Source: Candidatus Metaruminococcus caecorum (lineage in GTDB: Bacteria > Bacillota > Clostridia > Oscillospirales > Ruminococcaceae). Taken from it: a stretch of DNA of 55,701 nt. The stretch is from assembly GCA_904420045.1 (NCBI GenBank), contig CAJFTY010000030.1, positions 1 to 55,701 of the forward strand, in the 5' to 3' direction. The notes under the pieces are model-generated. The model saw only the letters and a list, made by a program, of their open reading frames with translations, did no database searches and was not told where the DNA came from. Positions 45,496 to 54,621 of the stretch are shown one piece after another. Numbering within the stretch: the first letter of the stretch is position 1; each line of letters starts with the position of its first letter. A program made the translations under genes and the position numbers.

Positions 45496-45561
45496 GTTTT
45501 CTTCCCCCTACCCTATTTTTGCCAAGCGTAAGCAAAGCGATAAAAAGTTCTGTCGCGGGCA

Positions 45562-45600
45562 TTTGTCCCAACAGGACAAGATGTCCGGACAAACGGACAA
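45562..45600. promoter_or_regulatory. Cluster of GGACAA / TTGTCC motifs
   Basis: TTGTCC (45563-45568) and three GGACAA copies (45574, 45587, 45595) with a perfect 10-bp palindrome TGTCCGGACA (45582-45591), upstream of the zinc-ribbon gene. Looks like an operator cluster; no regulator is assigned. Confidence 0.45.
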
Positions 45601-45641
45601 TTTCTAAACCTATGGCCATTTTTTAGAAAAACCAGTTACAA

Positions 45642-45980
45642 TTACTTTTTTGCTTTTTTATTTATGTAAATGCCGATTACAATAATCGCGGTAAAAAGAA
45701 CAAGCATAAACAACAGTGCAAATAAAAGCATCTGATTTTCATTCATCAAGCCCGAATCCACCCGATATCCGAAATACGCCATTATGCATAGCATAATGCA
45801 ACATAGGATGCATAACATTCCTACGGCTTTACACAGTTTCTTTTCATCATATTTCTTTTGTTCTTCTTTCGACAATGTATTATAACCAGCTATTAACCAC
45901 TTTCCCTTTCCTAAAAATAAAAAAATACTTATAATTAGGAACAACAACGCAACAACAAGAAGAATAATTATACTCATCAT
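45642..45980 (-). CDS. DUF3784-type small membrane protein
   Basis: A 112-residue protein with three membrane segments. The GKGKWLIAGYNTLSKEEQKKYD motif after the first segment is the DUF3784 signature. Function unknown; such proteins are widespread in Firmicutes, often near transporters or regulators. AAGGAG lies nine bases before the ATG. Confidence 0.8.
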   Translation of the reverse strand: MMSIIILLVVALLFLIISIFLFLGKGKWLIAGYNTLSKEEQKKYDEKKLCKAVGMLCILCCIMLCIMAYFGYRVDSGLMNENQMLLFALLFMLVLFTAIIVIGIYINKKAKK

Positions 45981-46337
45981 GAAAGGTCTCCTTCATCCAC
46001 TTAACAAATACCAATTGATCCTGGATTCTGCCGTTTCCTGCTCTTTGATACCATAAAATCAAACATGATTTTTTATCAGTATACCGCAGTTGTCACAAAC
46101 ATGCAACAAGCTCGTAAGTTTGCAATACGCGTGCCCCAAGCTGCCGAAGATAAGACTTTTTTAAGCCGCAAACTTCCCAGAAACAGGAACTTATGTTGGT
46201 TGTTTTTCGTTGATTCTTTCATAAAAGTTAAGAAAATTCGCCATTGTGTCTAGGATACATATCAAAACAGGAACCGTGCTTCATCGACGAAAATACGCCT
46301 CTTCTTATACACTTGATTATAGTAAGGAGAGATGATC
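45981..46337. other. Gap between DUF3784 and the XRE gene
   Basis: About 350 bases, moderately AT-rich, between divergent genes. I see no open frame with a ribosome binding site, no repeat and no clear promoter pair beyond T/A-rich stretches. Confidence 0.5.
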
Positions 46338-46553
46338 GTGGCTGTCAAACAATTTGGAAAAAAGCTCTTGGAAATCCGTGCAGAAAAAGACCTTACACAA
46401 GAGCAGATGGCGGAATTATGCGGGATCAGCACGCGTCACTACCGGGATCTGGAACATGGAACAGCCCATCCTTCCCTGGATACGGCGCTGCAAATTTCCG
46501 ACGCTTTAAATTTTAGCCTGGATGAATTAAAGCATCATTCCGGTTCTTTTTAA
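46338..46553 (+). CDS. XRE-family helix-turn-helix regulator
   Basis: A 71-residue Cro/CI-type DNA-binding protein; the whole protein is one HTH_3 domain (TQEQMAELCGISTRHYRDLEHG is the core helices). The start is GTG at 46338 with AAGGAG eight bases upstream; an ATG six bases earlier is too close to the site. Stands alone with its own terminator. Small single-domain regulators like this often control neighbouring genes. Confidence 0.8.
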   Translation: MAVKQFGKKLLEIRAEKDLTQEQMAELCGISTRHYRDLEHGTAHPSLDTALQISDALNFSLDELKHHSGSF

Positions 46554-46566
46554 ACGTGCACGGCAT

Positions 46567-46603
46567 AAAACAGCGTTCCTCCTATATGGAGGAACGCTGT
46601 TTT
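46567..46603. terminator. Bidirectional terminator
   Basis: A perfect 16-bp stem (46567-46582 with 46588-46603), five-base loop, ending in TTTTT; lies between the XRE gene and the end of the uronate operon. Confidence 0.9.
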
Positions 46604-46623
46604 TGCTATTATTACCTAGAGAA

Positions 46624-47799
46624 TCAGCGAACTTCCCACCGGCTGTTAAAGCTTCCCTGTAGGTTCGCAATTTCAGAAACCACATTTTCTTTGACGCGGG
46701 ATGTTTTCCGCCGCTCGTTTAACAGCTTGAGGTAAAGCTCCTGATTGATGGGGAGCTCCACCCAGTTGTCCGTCCAGTCGGACAGGTGGATGGCGTTGGA
46801 GATCGTCAGCCCGTTAATCCCCTCGTATCCGGGAGCCAAAAGCTCCACTCCATCCAAAATAGCGTCTGTAAAGTTTTTAAGAATCCCGTTGTGAGCGGTT
46901 TCCGGCCTGTCTGCGGGAAGGTCGATCTCCTCCGCTTTGGGACAGGCAAAGCCCTCTTTGCTTTCGAAGCAGAGTTTCCGCTCCGGTTCCTCCAGTTTCC
47001 AGAAGGTGAGCTTGCCATGCTCCCAAACCAGTTTGCCCCGGTCGCCGGAAATTTCCAGCCGGTTGGTGCCGGGCGTTTCGCCGGTGGTGGTGATAAACAC
47101 CGCCGTGCTGCCGTTTTCGTATTCCGCGTAGGCGGTGACTTCGTCCTCCACCTCAATGTCGTGCCAGCGTCCATACTGACAGAATCCCCGGACCCGCTTG
47201 GGCATGCCGAAGATCCACTGCCACAGATCCAGGTTGTGGGGGCACTGGTTGATCAGAACGCCGCCACCTTCGCCGTCCCAGGTGGCGCGCCAGGTACCGG
47301 AGTTATAATACGCCTGGGTGCGGTACCAGTTGGTGATGATCCAGACACAACGTTTTAATTCGCCCAGCTCGCCGCTCTGCACGATCTCACGCATCTTCTG
47401 AAACAAAGGATTGGTGCGCTGGTTGTACATGATGCCAAACACCTTGCCGGATTTTTTTGCTGCCTCGTTCATCTCTTCTACCTGCTTGGTGTACACACCC
47501 GCAGGCTTTTCGGTCAAGACGTGCAGCCCCGCCTGAAACGCCGCGATGGCGATAGGCGAATGAATATAGTGAGGCGTTGCCACCAGCACCGCATCCACCC
47601 GTCCACTGACAATCAGTTCCTTGTAATCTGAAAATGTGGGGACGCCCGGCAGGTTGTTTTTCGCCCAATCGAGTTTTTCGGGTGCGATATCGCATACCGC
47701 GCCCAGCTCCAAACGGGGCACATTCCCGTCTAATATGCTTTTGGCGTGGGCGCTGCCCATGTTCCCAATTCCAACAATGCCGATTCTCACTTTATTCAT
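46624..47799 (-). CDS. Gfo/Idh/MocA-family oxidoreductase
   Basis: A 391-residue NAD(P)-dependent sugar dehydrogenase-like enzyme. The Rossmann motif GIGNMGSAH (10-18), the EKP-A catalytic segment (LTEKPAG) and the WRATWDGEGGGVLINQCPHNLD block with the catalytic Asp/His are present. It would oxidise a sugar, sugar acid or glycoside, often at C3. Last gene of the uronate operon. Start at 47799 has AAGGGG upstream and overlaps the previous gene by eight bases. Precise substrate unknown. Confidence 0.9.
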   Translation of the reverse strand: MNKVRIGIVGIGNMGSAHAKSILDGNVPRLELGAVCDIAPEKLDWAKNNLPGVPTFSDYKELIVSGRVDAVLVATPHYIHSPIAIAAFQAGLHVLTEKPAGVYTKQVEEMNEAAKKSGKVFGIMYNQRTNPLFQKMREIVQSGELGELKRCVWIITNWYRTQAYYNSGTWRATWDGEGGGVLINQCPHNLDLWQWIFGMPKRVRGFCQYGRWHDIEVEDEVTAYAEYENGSTAVFITTTGETPGTNRLEISGDRGKLVWEHGKLTFWKLEEPERKLCFESKEGFACPKAEEIDLPADRPETAHNGILKNFTDAILDGVELLAPGYEGINGLTISNAIHLSDWTDNWVELPINQELYLKLLNERRKTSRVKENVVSEIANLQGSFNSRWEVR

Positions 47800-48658
47800 A
47801 ACAATACCCCTTTTCATCTAACAAGGCTTTGAGCGCCTTCACTGCCGCGTCAAACGCCGCGTCACCGTCTTCATATCCCTTTTGACCTTTGAGCTCTTCT
47901 TTTTGTAGCTGAGACAGGCCGCCGAAGTGGAACAAATGAGGTTCCACCGACAAAACGCGGCCGCTCCCGGGCTGATAAAATTCCTCGATGATTCCGGGCA
48001 GGCCGCCGTCCCCTTCGCCGGCGGGAACCACGCTGCCGTCCGCTTTGACGGCATCTTTGATATGCAGGTAATCGGTGTTCCCCTTTAACCGCTCAAATCC
48101 GGCAGCGGGATCCTCCCCGCACTGGATGAAGTTGGCAGGGTCAAACACACCTTTGAGCCCGGGACACCGTTCATACAGGCGCAGCACCCGGTCCACCGTG
48201 TCCCCGTAAATCTCTTTTTCGTTTTCGTGACAGCAGAATATCCCGTTTTCCCCGGCGTATGCGCACAGCGCGTTGACCCGGCGGACCACCTCCGCTTCAT
48301 ACTGGGCAGGATCCTCCCCCTGGGGAATGAAAAAGCTGAACATCCGGATGCGGTCGGTTCCCAGAATTTTTGCCGCCTGCACCGCCTGCTTGAACCGCTC
48401 AAAGTGAGGCTCAAAATCCTCCAAAATACCGATCTTCCCGATGGGAGAGCCCAAAGAGGACACCGCGACGCCGTTTTGCTTCAATGTATCCGCGATCTGA
48501 CGGAGTTTGTCCTCCGGCCAGTCGATCACCGGACGCCCGTCTACGCCTCGGATTTCCATGTGGGAAAGGCCGTTTCGCTTGAGCGCCGCGATCTGTGCGG
48601 CAAGGCTCTCTCCCGCTTCATCCGCAAACGCGGAGAGGATAAAATCATTCATATCCAT
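47792..48658 (-). CDS. Sugar phosphate isomerase/epimerase (TIM barrel)
   Basis: A 288-residue AP-endonuclease-2-like barrel. Metal-site segments such as CCHENEKE, GVFDPANF (Asp) and SVEPHLFHF are visible. Family members isomerise sugars or act as glycoside lyases. Start at 48658 with AAAGGA upstream. Paired with the Gfo/Idh/MocA gene by overlap, which suggests successive reactions. Confidence 0.85.
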   Translation of the reverse strand: MDMNDFILSAFADEAGESLAAQIAALKRNGLSHMEIRGVDGRPVIDWPEDKLRQIADTLKQNGVAVSSLGSPIGKIGILEDFEPHFERFKQAVQAAKILGTDRIRMFSFFIPQGEDPAQYEAEVVRRVNALCAYAGENGIFCCHENEKEIYGDTVDRVLRLYERCPGLKGVFDPANFIQCGEDPAAGFERLKGNTDYLHIKDAVKADGSVVPAGEGDGGLPGIIEEFYQPGSGRVLSVEPHLFHFGGLSQLQKEELKGQKGYEDGDAAFDAAVKALKALLDEKGYCYE

Positions 48659-48706
48659 CTGTTCCTTTCTGATGAAACTTAAAATGGCGTTTGCCATTCC
48701 TTTTGG

Positions 48707-49471
48707 TTAAAACTGCGCGCCCGCCGCCTTTAAATTGCGAACACTCACCGCCAGCTCCTCAAAAGGGTCTTTCCCGTAAGCGTCGTCCTGCTCCACCATG
48801 GCGTAGGGCACCTTTGCCCGCTGGCAGGCATCCAGGATTTCTTCCCAGCACAAATTCCCCTCCATCACCGGGGCAAACCGCTGTTCTTTGCCATGGATCG
48901 CCATGTCTTTGAAATGGCATACGTCGATCCGGCCCGCCAGCTGCGCAATCTGCTCCGCCGGACACCGACCGCCGAACTGGGTCCAGTACACGTCCAGGAT
49001 AAAGCCCCACTCTCTTGGATCGGTCTCCTGCGCCATCACGTCAAACAGAACCTGTCCCTGCTCCTTTTGGTACTCAAACCAGTGGTTGTGGTACTGAAGC
49101 TTCATCCCATGCTCCCGCAAAAGCTTGGCCGCAGGAGAAAAGTCCCGCAAAAACGACCGGATTCCTTCCAGGGACCCCCGATAGCGCTCCGGCATGGCCC
49201 CGATCCCCACATGGCGGCAGCCCAGGATTTCATGCTCCCGGATCACCGACATCGTGTCGCCCAAAATCCGCTGGGGATCGGTGTGGGTGACGATGATTTG
49301 GATGTCCTGCTCGTCGCAGAGCTCCCGCAGGCGCTGAGGCGCAATCTTTCCAAAGGCCGACACCTGCAAGCAGCGATAACCGATCTTCCGCAATTTTTTC
49401 AGGGAAGTTTCAATTCCCTGTTCGTCTTTTGCAAAATCCCGGATGGTATATCCCTGTGCTCCTATAATCAT
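48707..49471 (-). CDS. Second sugar phosphate isomerase/epimerase
   Basis: A 254-residue TIM-barrel protein of the same superfamily as its neighbour but clearly distinct (GAQGYTIRDF start; LQYHNHWFE; LDVYWTQFGG; CHFKDM metal sites). Together they form a pair in the uronate operon. Possibly acts on a 3-keto or inosose-like intermediate. Substrate unknown. Confidence 0.85.
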   Translation of the reverse strand: MIIGAQGYTIRDFAKDEQGIETSLKKLRKIGYRCLQVSAFGKIAPQRLRELCDEQDIQIIVTHTDPQRILGDTMSVIREHEILGCRHVGIGAMPERYRGSLEGIRSFLRDFSPAAKLLREHGMKLQYHNHWFEYQKEQGQVLFDVMAQETDPREWGFILDVYWTQFGGRCPAEQIAQLAGRIDVCHFKDMAIHGKEQRFAPVMEGNLCWEEILDACQRAKVPYAMVEQDDAYGKDPFEELAVSVRNLKAAGAQF

Positions 49472-49487
49472 TGTACGCTCTCCTTTG

Positions 49488-50498
49488 CTACCGGCGGGGC
49501 ATAATCGTATCGGATTCGATCAACCCCTCGGCCTCCGCCCGGGAAAGGATATGGGCGTCCCCTGGAACGGTGTGCTTTAAGCAGGACACCGCGGCGGCCA
49601 GCTCCACACAGTACTGCGGGTCCTTGCCCCGGTACAGACCGTCCAACAGGCCCGCAGCAAAGCTGTCTCCGCCGCCGATGCGCTCCTCGATTTCCAGTTC
49701 ATAGGACTTTGATATGTAAACCTTTTTTCCTTCACACAGAATCGCTTGCCATCCGTTGCGGCTGGCGGAGTGGGAGGTGCGAACCGTCATCGCCACTCGA
49801 GGAACTTTATAGAGCGCGGCGATCTCCTTTGCCGTGCTTGCTGCGTCCTCCAGGGGTTGATCCGAGCAAAAGCCCGGCCCCATCCCCAGCACGTCATAAG
49901 CGCTGCCACCGTTGGCAATCAAAAGATCCACATAAGGCAGATACTCCTTCATGGCAAGGGAGGCTTCCTCGCGGCTCCACAGCGCGGAGCGGTAGTTTAG
50001 ATCACAGGAGATCCGAACGCCGAGCTCCTTGGCTGTTTGGCAGGCTTTTTGCACCGCTGCACGCAGATTCTCCCCTAGCGCGGGAGTGATTCCTGTAAAG
50101 TGGAACCACTTGGTATCTTGCAGGATCACGTTCCAGTCATAGTCTCCCGGTTTGGAACAGGAAAAGGAGGAATTGGCCCGGTCATACACCACCTGCGACG
50201 GTCGCTGAGCCACTCCGTTTTCACAAAAATACAACCCCAGCCGCGCCCCGGGCGAGGAATCCATGCGGATAAAGTCCACATCCACCCCCCACCGGCGCAG
50301 CTCGTTTCTGCACCCCTGTCCCAGAGGATTGTCGGGCAGCACAGTCACCACTCGGGCAGGGGTTCCCATCTGTGCCAAGGCTACGGCGCAGTTGGATTCC
50401 GCGCCTCCATACCAGCAGTCAAAGGAATCCGCCTGCAAAAACCGGCGATGTCCCGGCGGGGACAGCCGAAGCATGGTCTCCCCAAACGTGACAATCAT
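49488..50498 (-). CDS. kdgK: 2-keto-3-deoxygluconate kinase
   Basis: A 336-residue PfkB-family sugar kinase that phosphorylates KDG to KDPG. N-terminal GETMLRLSPPG with the GGAESNCAVALAQMG motif and the C-terminal PfkB signature GGGDSFAAGLLDGLY (catalytic Asp) are present. Next to eda in the operon, which makes the KDG assignment strong. Confidence 0.9.
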   Translation of the reverse strand: MIVTFGETMLRLSPPGHRRFLQADSFDCWYGGAESNCAVALAQMGTPARVVTVLPDNPLGQGCRNELRRWGVDVDFIRMDSSPGARLGLYFCENGVAQRPSQVVYDRANSSFSCSKPGDYDWNVILQDTKWFHFTGITPALGENLRAAVQKACQTAKELGVRISCDLNYRSALWSREEASLAMKEYLPYVDLLIANGGSAYDVLGMGPGFCSDQPLEDAASTAKEIAALYKVPRVAMTVRTSHSASRNGWQAILCEGKKVYISKSYELEIEERIGGGDSFAAGLLDGLYRGKDPQYCVELAAAVSCLKHTVPGDAHILSRAEAEGLIESDTIMPRR

Positions 50499-50535
50499 TG
50501 GATCACTCCTTTTCTAAAACAAAAGTGAAACACCT

Positions 50536-51162
50536 TTACAGATTTTCTTCCCGGGCAATGCGAACCTGTTCCAGCAGGCGGGCGGCGTTTTGCGCCACAT
50601 TCCCCTGGAAAAGGCTTCCGCCCGCCCCTACTGCTACCGCGCCTGCGCGAATCCACTGGGCGGCGTTGTCCGGGCTGATTCCTCCGGTGGGCATGATCTG
50701 GGCATGGGGCAAAGGCCCCAGCACCGCTTTTAAATATCCCGGTCCCAGCGGCCCCGCCGGGAACAGCTTGAGCAGGTCGCACCCGGCATTCATAGCGGCG
50801 ACCATCTCGGTGATGGTCATGGTGCCGCAGGCCGCGGGGACGCCCGCCTTGTTGCAAGCGGCGACAATTTCCGGGTCAAAGTGGGGCGACACCACAAACC
50901 GCGCCCCTGCCGCCATGGCGAGCTGAGCCGTCTGGGCATTCAATACAGTTCCCGCCCCCAGCAAAATTGCGTCCCCGAACTCTTGGTCCAGACGCCGGAT
51001 GACTCCATCGGCGTTGGGGGTGGTAAAGGTGAGCTCAACAATGGTAAGCCCTCCTTGAACGCACTGGCTGGTGAGCTCCATCGCCTGGGCTTCGCTTGAA
51101 GCGCGGATCACCGCCACCGCGCCCAAGCGTTTGATTTGATCCAAAACATGTTGTTTTTCCAT
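50536..51162 (-). CDS. eda: KDPG/KHG aldolase
   Basis: A 208-residue class I aldolase that cleaves KDPG to pyruvate and glyceraldehyde-3-phosphate. The motifs VELTFTTP, GAGTVLN and the Schiff-base lysine in LLKLFPAGPLG, plus MPTGGIS, are present. It feeds glycolysis, where pfkA and others act. Confidence 0.95.
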   Translation of the reverse strand: MEKQHVLDQIKRLGAVAVIRASSEAQAMELTSQCVQGGLTIVELTFTTPNADGVIRRLDQEFGDAILLGAGTVLNAQTAQLAMAAGARFVVSPHFDPEIVAACNKAGVPAACGTMTITEMVAAMNAGCDLLKLFPAGPLGPGYLKAVLGPLPHAQIMPTGGISPDNAAQWIRAGAVAVGAGGSLFQGNVAQNAARLLEQVRIAREENL

Positions 51163-51204
51163 GGATAAGTTCCTTTCTCAATCCGCAGAAATAGGGGGCG
51201 CCGT

Positions 51205-52026
51205 TTATACCCCGGAGTATGCGGAAAATCCGCCATCCACCGGCACCACCACGCCGGTGACAAATCCGGAGGCCGTATCGTCAGTCAGCCAGCGAAGGGT
51301 TCCAAGAAGATCCTCCGGCACGCCGAACCGCCCCATGGGGGTGTGACTTAAAATCTTTTTGCTGCGGGCGGTGAGCTCGCCGTTTTCGTCGTACAACAGG
51401 CTTTTGTTCTGATTGGTTGCGAAAAAGCCGGGCGCCATGGCGTTGACCCGAATGCCGCAGCCCGCAAAGTGAACCGCCAGCCACTGGGTGAAGTTGGACA
51501 CCGCCGCCTTGGCCGCGCTGTACGCGGGAATCTTGGTCAGCGGCCGAAAGGCGTTCATGGAGGAAATGTTGAGAATACACCCGCCTTTTTGAATCATCTC
51601 CCGGGCAAAGACCTGGGTGGTCAGCAGGGTTCCGGTGAAGTTCAGGTCAAACACAAAGGATAAATCCTGTTGATCCAGGTCGAAAAACGTCCGGATCTCT
51701 GGATCGTCCAGATGAGCGGCGCAAAACGTCTCGTCTGCCGTGGTTCCCCGGGGATGATTGCCTCCCGCGCCGTTGATGAGGATTTCGCAGGGGCCGAACG
51801 CACCGGTCACCTTCTCCCGCGCGGCCTCCAGGCTCTGCCGGTCTAACACGTTGGCCTTGACGGCGATTGCCTGACCTCCCTGTTCGGTAATTTCCTGGGA
51901 AATGGTCCTGACCGCCTCGTCGCTGATATCCAGCAGGGCCACCCGGTGGCCGAGCTTTGCCATTTCTTTTGCAAAGGCGGAGCACAAAACACCGCCTGCG
52001 CCTGTGATCACGACTGTTTTACTCAT
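51205..52026 (-). CDS. SDR oxidoreductase, fructuronate-reductase type
   Basis: A 273-residue short-chain dehydrogenase: TGAGGVLCSAFAKEM cofactor loop, NGAGG, the ISSMNAFRPLTKIPAYSAAK catalytic Ser-Tyr-Lys set and a C-terminal VDGGFSAYSGV. In Firmicutes operons an SDR often replaces UxuB and interconverts fructuronate and mannonate. Its place between uxuA and eda supports that. Start at 52026 with AAAGGAA upstream. Confidence 0.85.
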   Translation of the reverse strand: MSKTVVITGAGGVLCSAFAKEMAKLGHRVALLDISDEAVRTISQEITEQGGQAIAVKANVLDRQSLEAAREKVTGAFGPCEILINGAGGNHPRGTTADETFCAAHLDDPEIRTFFDLDQQDLSFVFDLNFTGTLLTTQVFAREMIQKGGCILNISSMNAFRPLTKIPAYSAAKAAVSNFTQWLAVHFAGCGIRVNAMAPGFFATNQNKSLLYDENGELTARSKKILSHTPMGRFGVPEDLLGTLRWLTDDTASGFVTGVVVPVDGGFSAYSGV

Positions 52027-52066
52027 TATGAATCGTTCCTTTCGGTCGGGAGCAAAAGCTCCCCCA

Positions 52067-53110
52067 CTATACGTCCTGTTCCTTTTGAGCTGCTTCAAAT
52101 AGCCCGGTGAGATACGCCGCCCCCAGGGCGCGGTCGTACAGGCCATAGCCGGGTCTGCCCTGCTCCCCCCAGATCATGCGGCCATGGTCGGGACGGACAT
52201 ACCCGTCAAATCCCCGCCGCACCAGCGTTTTCACAATCTTGTACATATCCAGCGAGCCGCAGGCGCTGGGATGGGCAGTCTCCTTAAAGCAGCGATCCCC
52301 AGTACGGAGGATGTTGCGCAGATGTACAAAGGGAATATGCTCGGCAAATTCGTCCGCGATGGCCGCCACGTCGTTTTCCCCGCTGGCTCCCAGCGAGCCT
52401 GTGCACAGGGTGATCCCGTTTGCCGGACTGTCGTTTATCTCCATCATACGGCGGTAGCTGCCGGCTCCCGTAATAATCCGGGGCAGGCCAAAGATGCCCC
52501 ACGGCGGATCGTCCGGGTGGATGGCCATGCGGATGCCCGCCTGTTCCGCCGCCGGAACCACTTTGTTTAAAAACGCCTCAAAGTTTTTCCACAGATCCTC
52601 CTGGGTTTTGTCCTGCCAGCGGGACATGAGGGCTTTAAGCTCCCCCGCTCCGTAACTTTCATCCCAGCCGGGCAGGGACAGCGAACCGTCTAAGGGATTC
52701 ATGTGAAGCACCTGTTCCTCGATGTAGGAAAGTCCGTTGGAACCGTCGTCGTGCTGCTCGTCAAGGGTGCTGCGCAGCCAGTCGAACACCGGCATAAAGT
52801 TGTAGCACACCACCTTGACTCCCGCTTTCCCCAAACGGGAAAGGGTTTCGCAGTAATTTTCAATCAGCCGGGGAGCGTCCGGGCCGCCCAGCTTGATTTC
52901 CTCGTGGACGGGGACGCTTTCCACCACTTCAAAGGCAAGGCCCGCATCCTCCGCCTTTTTCTTGAGGGCGTCGATGCTGGCCTGGGGCCAGACCTCCCCC
53001 GGAGGGGTGTCGTACACGGCGGAGACGATCCCCGTCATGCCGGGAATCTGCCGGATGTTGAGCAAGGTCACGGGGTCGTTGTCCCCGTACCAGCGAAAGG
53101 TCATCTTCAT
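52067..53110 (-). CDS. uxuA: Mannonate dehydratase
   Basis: A 347-residue UxuA, which dehydrates D-mannonate to KDG. MKMTFRWYG start, MAIHPDDPPW (metal His/Asp), the VHLRN strand and RPDHGRMIWGEQGRPGYGLYDRALG are characteristic. The ATG at 53110 has AAGGATGG upstream; one 12 bases earlier overlaps it. Follows uxaC by 15 bases. Confidence 0.95.
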   Translation of the reverse strand: MKMTFRWYGDNDPVTLLNIRQIPGMTGIVSAVYDTPPGEVWPQASIDALKKKAEDAGLAFEVVESVPVHEEIKLGGPDAPRLIENYCETLSRLGKAGVKVVCYNFMPVFDWLRSTLDEQHDDGSNGLSYIEEQVLHMNPLDGSLSLPGWDESYGAGELKALMSRWQDKTQEDLWKNFEAFLNKVVPAAEQAGIRMAIHPDDPPWGIFGLPRIITGAGSYRRMMEINDSPANGITLCTGSLGASGENDVAAIADEFAEHIPFVHLRNILRTGDRCFKETAHPSACGSLDMYKIVKTLVRRGFDGYVRPDHGRMIWGEQGRPGYGLYDRALGAAYLTGLFEAAQKEQDV

Positions 53111-53125
53111 CTGTGATCCCATCCT

Positions 53126-54487
53126 TTATTTCGTCATGGATAAACTGTTTTCATAGCACACACGCCGGATCAGCTGAACCGCGCCGGCTTCGTCAAGATA
53201 TTCTCCCCGCTCCAGCAGATTTCCCAGGAAATTGCAGAAGATCCGGCGGAAATAATCGTGCCGGGCATAGGACAAAAAGCTCCTGCTGTCGGTGAGCATT
53301 CCGGGGAACGCCGCCAGATGGGCGTTTTGCGCGCAGAGCCTCAGTTGCTCCTCAATCCCCGCTTTGTGGTCGTTAAACCACCAGGCCGCGCCCAGCAGGA
53401 TGTTGGGAAAGCTCCCGGCGGCGGTAGCCATGGTGGAATACATCGCGGGATTCAAGGTGTAAAGAATAATTCGGGGATTCCCCCCGTCGCAGAGCATGCC
53501 GTTGAACAGTCCGATCAGATTGGACACGGGAACGGTCTCCCCTACACAGTCACCGCCGCAGTCCGGCCCCAGAGCCTCAAACATCGCGTGGTTGGCGTTG
53601 CGGGTCACCGCCAGGTGCAGCTGCATAGTGATTCCGCGCTTGCGGTATTCCTGCGCCAAAAAGCGGTAAAGGAAGGTCAAAAACACCCGGTAATCCCGGT
53701 TGGAAACCGGCTCCTCGTTCAGGGCGCGGACAAAGATCTCCTTCGCCTCATCCACAGAACCCTCTGCGCTGGGGAACGCTTCGATACCAACGTCGGAGAA
53801 CCGGCAGCCCAAAGCGCAGAACTCGTCCAGACGGCGAACGACCGCCCGGGTCAAAGAATCCCAGTCTTTAATAGGCTCCCCGGCCGTCTCGGACAGCCGG
53901 GCGATATAGGCGGGATAATCCGCCGCGGTCAGGTTTGCCAGCCTGTCGGTGCGGAAGGTGGGCGTCACCGTGATAGGAAAGGTTTTGTCTTCTTTGAGAA
54001 GCCGATGAAAGGTCAAGGGTTCCGCCGGATCGTCGGTGGTAGCGACCCATTCCACCTTCGAGGAAACCATCAGCTTACGGGGAGACATGCCCCCTTCCCG
54101 GATCACGCGGTTGGCGCGCTCCCAGATTTCCGGCGCGGACTTGGCGTTTAAAGGCTCCTCGATGCCAAAATACAGAGAAAGCTCCATCATCGTCCAGTGG
54201 TACAGAGGGCTTCCCGCCGCCAAGCCTATGCATTCGGCGTAGGTAAGAAATTTATCCCGGGCGGGAGCATCTCCGGTAATAAATGTTTCCTCTATACCAA
54301 ACTGGCGCATCAAACGCCATTTGTAATGATCGTGATCAAGCCAGAGTTGTGCCAGATTGTCATAAGGGCGGTCCTCATAAATCTCCTGCGGAGAAAGGTG
54401 ACAGTGATAATCCACAATTGGCAGGGCCTTTGCCTGCTCATACAGCCGAACCGCTGACGGCGTTTCTAAAAATACATTGGGGTTCAT
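53126..54487 (-). CDS. uxaC: Glucuronate isomerase
   Basis: A 453-residue amidohydrolase-fold UxaC that isomerises glucuronate to fructuronate (and galacturonate to tagaturonate). VDYHCHLSP (metal His-x-His), a late WWFNDHKAGIEEQLR and LTDSRSFLSYARHDYFRRI are family marks. Start at 54487 with AAGGAGG eight bases upstream. First gene of the operon, divergent from the AraC regulator. Confidence 0.95.
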   Translation of the reverse strand: MNPNVFLETPSAVRLYEQAKALPIVDYHCHLSPQEIYEDRPYDNLAQLWLDHDHYKWRLMRQFGIEETFITGDAPARDKFLTYAECIGLAAGSPLYHWTMMELSLYFGIEEPLNAKSAPEIWERANRVIREGGMSPRKLMVSSKVEWVATTDDPAEPLTFHRLLKEDKTFPITVTPTFRTDRLANLTAADYPAYIARLSETAGEPIKDWDSLTRAVVRRLDEFCALGCRFSDVGIEAFPSAEGSVDEAKEIFVRALNEEPVSNRDYRVFLTFLYRFLAQEYRKRGITMQLHLAVTRNANHAMFEALGPDCGGDCVGETVPVSNLIGLFNGMLCDGGNPRIILYTLNPAMYSTMATAAGSFPNILLGAAWWFNDHKAGIEEQLRLCAQNAHLAAFPGMLTDSRSFLSYARHDYFRRIFCNFLGNLLERGEYLDEAGAVQLIRRVCYENSLSMTK

Positions 54488-54532
54488 TATGCAACCTCCT
54501 TTATAAATCAAGTTTTCTTTATGGTATCATCA

Positions 54533-54560
54533 AAAATTTGCAAAATAAATAGCAAATTTT
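54533..54560. promoter_or_regulatory. 9-bp inverted repeat, likely operator
   Basis: AAAATTTGC (54533-54541) pairs perfectly with GCAAATTTT (54552-54560), ten bases apart, directly before the -35 box of the AraC gene and about 46 bases from the uxaC start. A natural operator for the adjacent regulator. Confidence 0.55.
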
Positions 54561-54562
54561 GC

Positions 54563-54591
54563 TTGAAAGATTGCATGAATTGCCTTAAAAT
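54563..54591 (+). promoter_or_regulatory. Promoter of the AraC regulator
   Basis: TTGAAA (54563-54568) and TAAAAT (54586-54591), spacer 17. The inverted repeat lies two bases upstream. Confidence 0.7.
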
Positions 54592-54621
54592 AAAGATAAT
54601 CCCTGTTTATGGAGGCTTGCT

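Noticed and set aside
53258-54151. 297-residue plus-strand frame opposite uxaC
   Set aside because: Shadow of a gene with clear UxaC motifs.
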